Assembly: GCA_020848545.1 (NCBI GenBank)
Contig: JADLHZ010000033.1
Location: 62,001 to 126,000 of the forward strand
DNA length: 64,000 bases
Direction: 5' to 3'
Source of the DNA: Deltaproteobacteria bacterium
GTDB taxonomy: Bacteria > Myxococcota > JADLHZ01
Shown: in pieces, positions 61,700 to 64,000 of the stretch
Layout: the number at the start of each line of letters is the position of its first letter
How positions within the stretch are numbered: the stretch's first letter is position 1
Translations under genes and position numbers: made by a program
Notes under the pieces: generated by a model
What the model was told of the DNA's origin: nothing
Database searches by the model: none
The model's input: only the letters and a program-made list of their open reading frames with translations

Positions 61700-62527
61700 A
61701 TGAGTACGAACCTTTCGATTCCGCTGCCCGAGCTGCAAGACGCGCTGCAGGACTTGCACGCGAAGTATTTCCGCGGCGACGAGGGCACAGCGGTGCTCTC
61801 GGAGCGCGTGCAGAAGTGGCAAGACGCCGACGTCGCGCTCGCACACGCCCGCGCCGAGGAGCTCCTGCGCTTCCAGCCGAGCTGGATCAGCGAGGATCAG
61901 GACGAGTACTACGCGTGCCTGCAGCGCATCGCGAGGCACGGTGACGAAGAGTTCCTGAAGTCCGCGTCGCAGAGCCTCGCGTCGCAGAACCCGATGATCG
62001 TGGGCCGCGCCTGCTTCGTGCTCGCGCACGCCAAAGAGACGCGGGCGGTGCCGATGCTGCTCAACGTTTTGGACTCGGGCAACGTGCTCGTGATGCCCGA
62101 GGTCATCTGGGCGCTCGGCATGATCGGCGACGTGCGTGCCGTGCAGACGCTGCATAAGCTGTGGATCAAAGGCGCGGCGCTCGACAACGTCGCGCAGGCG
62201 CTCGCCCGGCTTGGTTTTCTCGACTCCTTGCCGTTCTTGGTCATGGGCCTGAAGCACGCCTCGACGAAGACACGCTTGGCGTCGGCGGGAGCGATCGCGC
62301 AGATCATCGGCCGCCACTCGGCTGAAGACGTGCAGGAGCTTTGGGGCGGCCTGATCCCGCGCATCGAGCACTCGCTCGACGACATCTTCATGCCGATGCG
62401 TGTCCTCGCCGCGTGCATCCTGGCGCAGCTCGGCCGGCCGTTCTCGAACTTGGAGCTGCGGCAGCTCCTGGAAATGCGCGCCGAGCCGATGAATCCCTTG
62501 CAAGCGTTCTTCGGCAGAAAGCGCTAG
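61700..62527 (+). CDS. HEAT-repeat protein
   Basis: 275 residues from ATG 61700, with CGAGG upstream. The region from about 85 to 250 is built of paired helices with HEAT/PBS-lyase-like spacing: SQNPMIVGRACFVLAHAKET, VLVMPEVIWALGMIGDVRAV, AALDNVAQALARLGFLDSLP, TKTRLASAGAIAQIIGRHSA and FMPMRVLAACILAQLG. HEAT repeats mediate protein binding; no enzymatic domain is present. It begins 38 bases after the transglutaminase-elicitor-like gene and ends 9 bases before the next HEAT-type gene, so the three are probably co-transcribed. Confidence 0.75.
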   Translation: MSTNLSIPLPELQDALQDLHAKYFRGDEGTAVLSERVQKWQDADVALAHARAEELLRFQPSWISEDQDEYYACLQRIARHGDEEFLKSASQSLASQNPMIVGRACFVLAHAKETRAVPMLLNVLDSGNVLVMPEVIWALGMIGDVRAVQTLHKLWIKGAALDNVAQALARLGFLDSLPFLVMGLKHASTKTRLASAGAIAQIIGRHSAEDVQELWGGLIPRIEHSLDDIFMPMRVLAACILAQLGRPFSNLELRQLLEMRAEPMNPLQAFFGRKR

Positions 62528-62536
62528 CACTCCCTC

Positions 62537-63700
62537 ATGGCTGCCCTGCCGCCTTCCATCGAGGGCTTCGGCATCAAGACGTTGGTCAACGACGAGGCGT
62601 TCTACCTCGTCATCGATCCGCGCAGTCGCTTCGATCTCGGCTTCTCAATGGCGTGGACGCCGGGCCGCATCGAGGTCGGCTTGCCGGGCATGCAGATCGC
62701 GCCGGGCGAGAATCTCTTCGAGTACCAGAAGCGCGCGGCGGTCTTACAGCTCGACGCGCTCGATGGCGACGTCAGCGCGGCGCTCGGTGCGCTCGGCAAC
62801 GTGATCGCGCCGATGAGCAAGTGGCACATCACCGTCGCGCCGGAGCGGCTGACCTTGAAGCTCACGACGCGGCCTTCGTCAGGCACCCTCTTCGACATCG
62901 TGCGCGCGATGGTGCACTTGGCGAAGAAGCTCGCGCCGATCGGCAGCACCGAACGCGACCGCTTGGCGTTCGGCGCGCGCTCGCTGACCGAGCCGGAGCA
63001 CCGCATCCACGATCTGCGTGCGTTGCTCGAAGGCTATCGGGACGACGAGGTGACCCGCGCGACGCTGCGCACCTGCTGCAGCGATCCCGACGCCAGCGTG
63101 CGCCTGGTGGCGGCGAAGGCGGCGGGGAGAGACGGCGTGCCGGCGCTCGAGACGATCGTGAAAGCCGTCACCGTGGAGCATCGCCTACGCACCGACGCGC
63201 TCGATGCGTTGCTGCCGATGCTCGCGATAGAAGCGGCGCGCATGACCGTGCTCTCGGATCTCGCCCTCTACGGCGATCAAGCGATGGCGGCAGTCGCGAT
63301 GGACGCCATGGACGGGGAGCGCGCGGCATCGGTCGTGCCGGTGATGCTGCAGCTCGCGAGCAGCTCGGATCTCGTGTTGGCGCCGGTCGCGGTGCGCAAG
63401 CTCGGCCGGCATCCTCTGGCGATCGCGTCGTTCGAGCGTGAGCTCTGCGACATGCTGCTCGCGCCGGAGACGAGCGAGGGCGTCGTCTTCGCGATCGTCG
63501 AGCTCCTCGCCGACATCGGAACGCCGGAGTGCCTCGCGCCGTTGAACGCGAAGATGCGATCGATCTTGTTCGGCTCGAAGCTGAAGCAGCGTCTGAAGTG
63601 GGCCATCGAGACGCGTAAAGAGCGCCTGAAGGTCGGCGACGCGGGCAGCGTGTCGGTGGTCGGCGCTACGGGCGGCGAAGTGAGCCGCGAGGGCTCCTGA
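62537..63700 (+). CDS. Second HEAT-repeat protein of the same operon
   Basis: 387 residues. The first 130 residues are a mixed alpha/beta domain (FYLVIDPRSRFDLGFSMAWT, GRIEVGLPGMQIAPG) that I do not recognise. Residues about 150-370 carry HEAT-like helical pairs: EVTRATLRTCCSDPDASVRL, DALDALLPMLAIEAARMTVL, SDLVLAPVAVRKLGRHPLAI and VVFAIVELLADIGTPECLAP. It follows the first HEAT gene by 9 bases. The pair may be accessory scaffold proteins for the upstream transglutaminase-elicitor-like protein; this rests on position only. Confidence 0.7.
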   Translation: MAALPPSIEGFGIKTLVNDEAFYLVIDPRSRFDLGFSMAWTPGRIEVGLPGMQIAPGENLFEYQKRAAVLQLDALDGDVSAALGALGNVIAPMSKWHITVAPERLTLKLTTRPSSGTLFDIVRAMVHLAKKLAPIGSTERDRLAFGARSLTEPEHRIHDLRALLEGYRDDEVTRATLRTCCSDPDASVRLVAAKAAGRDGVPALETIVKAVTVEHRLRTDALDALLPMLAIEAARMTVLSDLALYGDQAMAAVAMDAMDGERAASVVPVMLQLASSSDLVLAPVAVRKLGRHPLAIASFERELCDMLLAPETSEGVVFAIVELLADIGTPECLAPLNAKMRSILFGSKLKQRLKWAIETRKERLKVGDAGSVSVVGATGGEVSREGS

Positions 63701-63715
63701 GCGCGCCCTTGACAT

Positions 63716-63735
63716 ATGCAACCGTAGAGTTGCAT
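63716..63735. promoter_or_regulatory. Palindromic operator candidate upstream of the ArsR-type regulator
   Basis: Perfect 7-base arms ATGCAAC and GTTGCAT are separated by six bases. A TTGACA at 63709-63714 directly precedes it and could be the -35 box, which would place the palindrome between -35 and -10. This is the expected layout for autorepression by the ArsR-family gene that starts 16 bases further on. Confidence 0.65.
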
Positions 63736-63750
63736 GTGGTTGCCGCACAC

Positions 63751-64000
63751 ATGGACCGCGTCTTCAAAGCGCTCGCCGACGACACGCGCCGAAAGCTGCT
63801 CGACCGGCTCTTCGCCGACGACGGCCAGACGCAGCAGCAGCTCTTGAGGCGCCTGCCGATGTCGCGCCAAGCCGTGGCGAAACACCTCGCGGTCCTCGAA
63901 GAGGCGCAGCTCGTCACCACGCGCATCGCCGGGCGCGAGAAGGCGCACTACTTAAACGCCGTCCCCCTTCAGCGCATCTACGACCGTTGGATCGGAAAAT
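63751..64000 (+). CDS. ArsR/SmtB-family transcriptional regulator (C-terminus beyond window)
   Basis: From ATG 63751 the visible 83 residues form a winged helix-turn-helix of the ArsR family: MDRVFKALADDTRRKLLDRL, then QQQLLRRLPMSRQAVAKHLA as the recognition region and LEEAQLVTTRIAGREKAHYL as the wing. Cys or His metal sites of the ArsR/CadC type are not seen, and the variant resembles regulators that accompany SRPBCC-domain genes. A GTG at 63736 in frame would overlap the operator, so ATG is preferred. The reading frame is cut by the window end. Confidence 0.85.
   Translation, partial: MDRVFKALADDTRRKLLDRLFADDGQTQQQLLRRLPMSRQAVAKHLAVLEEAQLVTTRIAGREKAHYLNAVPLQRIYDRWIGK

Noticed and set aside
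63736-63750. GTG start for the ArsR-type regulator
   Set aside because: It would place the start within the operator palindrome; ATG 63751 fits the family N-terminus (DxVFKALADxTRR).

Overview
The window is one contiguous, GC-rich stretch of bacterial chromosome that is almost fully coding, with no rRNA, tRNA or CRISPR array visible. The content points to Myxococcota (myxobacteria or a related lineage). It carries many large lipoproteins with Cys-rich CGNGxxDxGExCD modules, FG-GAP/VCBS repeats, DUF11 repeats and parallel beta-helix domains. It also carries a protein resembling the Myxococcus paralogous family TIGR02265/DUF2378, two PilZ-type proteins, a PPK2-like protein and HEAT-repeat proteins. 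Lineage is inferred from gene content only.

Layout. 0-9.4 kb: a secreted protein with a BPI/TULIP-like N-terminal half and six Ig-like repeats (cut by the window edge), a three-gene lipoprotein/unknown/methyltransferase operon, an APP1-type phosphatase, a membrane-anchored MBL hydrolase, a double-PilZ protein and a glycerate 2-kinase. 9.5-12.9 kb: a tightly overlapped trpC-trpF-trpBA operon in which the tryptophan synthase beta and alpha subunits are one fused polypeptide. 13-21.7 kb: murB, an SGNH hydrolase, two large lipoproteins and a membrane metallophosphoesterase. 21.7-22.9 kb: a recombination scar holding a dif-like site, a tyrosine-recombinase remnant, an inverted partial copy of the neighbouring lipoprotein gene and another gene fragment, followed by a VapBC-type toxin-antitoxin pair. 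23-34 kb: peptidase, pseudouridine synthase, DUF2378-like, START-domain, beta-helix, FG-GAP and metzincin lipoproteins, a TEX30-like hydrolase and a PPK2-like protein. 35-46 kb: an SCP2 protein with an Ala-rich amphipathic partner, uppP, an acyl-CoA dehydrogenase, a chagasin-like protein, nadA, an HExxH protein, a beta-helix lipoprotein, typA/bipA and a small PilZ-like protein.

The most striking locus is 46.4-57.2 kb. A single 10.1-kb gene encodes a 3380-residue protein without a signal peptide. It has long helical/coiled-coil regions, a central hydrophobic stretch, an anthrax-lethal-factor-like zinc peptidase motif, a CheD/CNF-like Cys-His motif, a papain-fold Cys-His-Asp triad spaced much like the Pasteurella multocida toxin C3 domain, and a C-terminal segment resembling the colicin D tRNA nuclease. 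A small gene with a strong ribosome binding site and an FHA-like gene follow directly; the first is the natural immunity or adaptor candidate. A second possible effector, resembling the transglutaminase-elicitor family, lies 2 kb further on. I read this as a candidate multi-warhead polymorphic toxin locus; the domain assignments are by eye and need profile searches.

A second pattern is a palindrome built on AAAAGGTCCC / GGGACCTTTT. It occurs in frame inside trpF, and twice more as the two ends of a single 104-bp near-perfect palindrome at 58.9-59.0 kb. This looks like a dispersed REP- or MITE-like family able to enter coding sequence.
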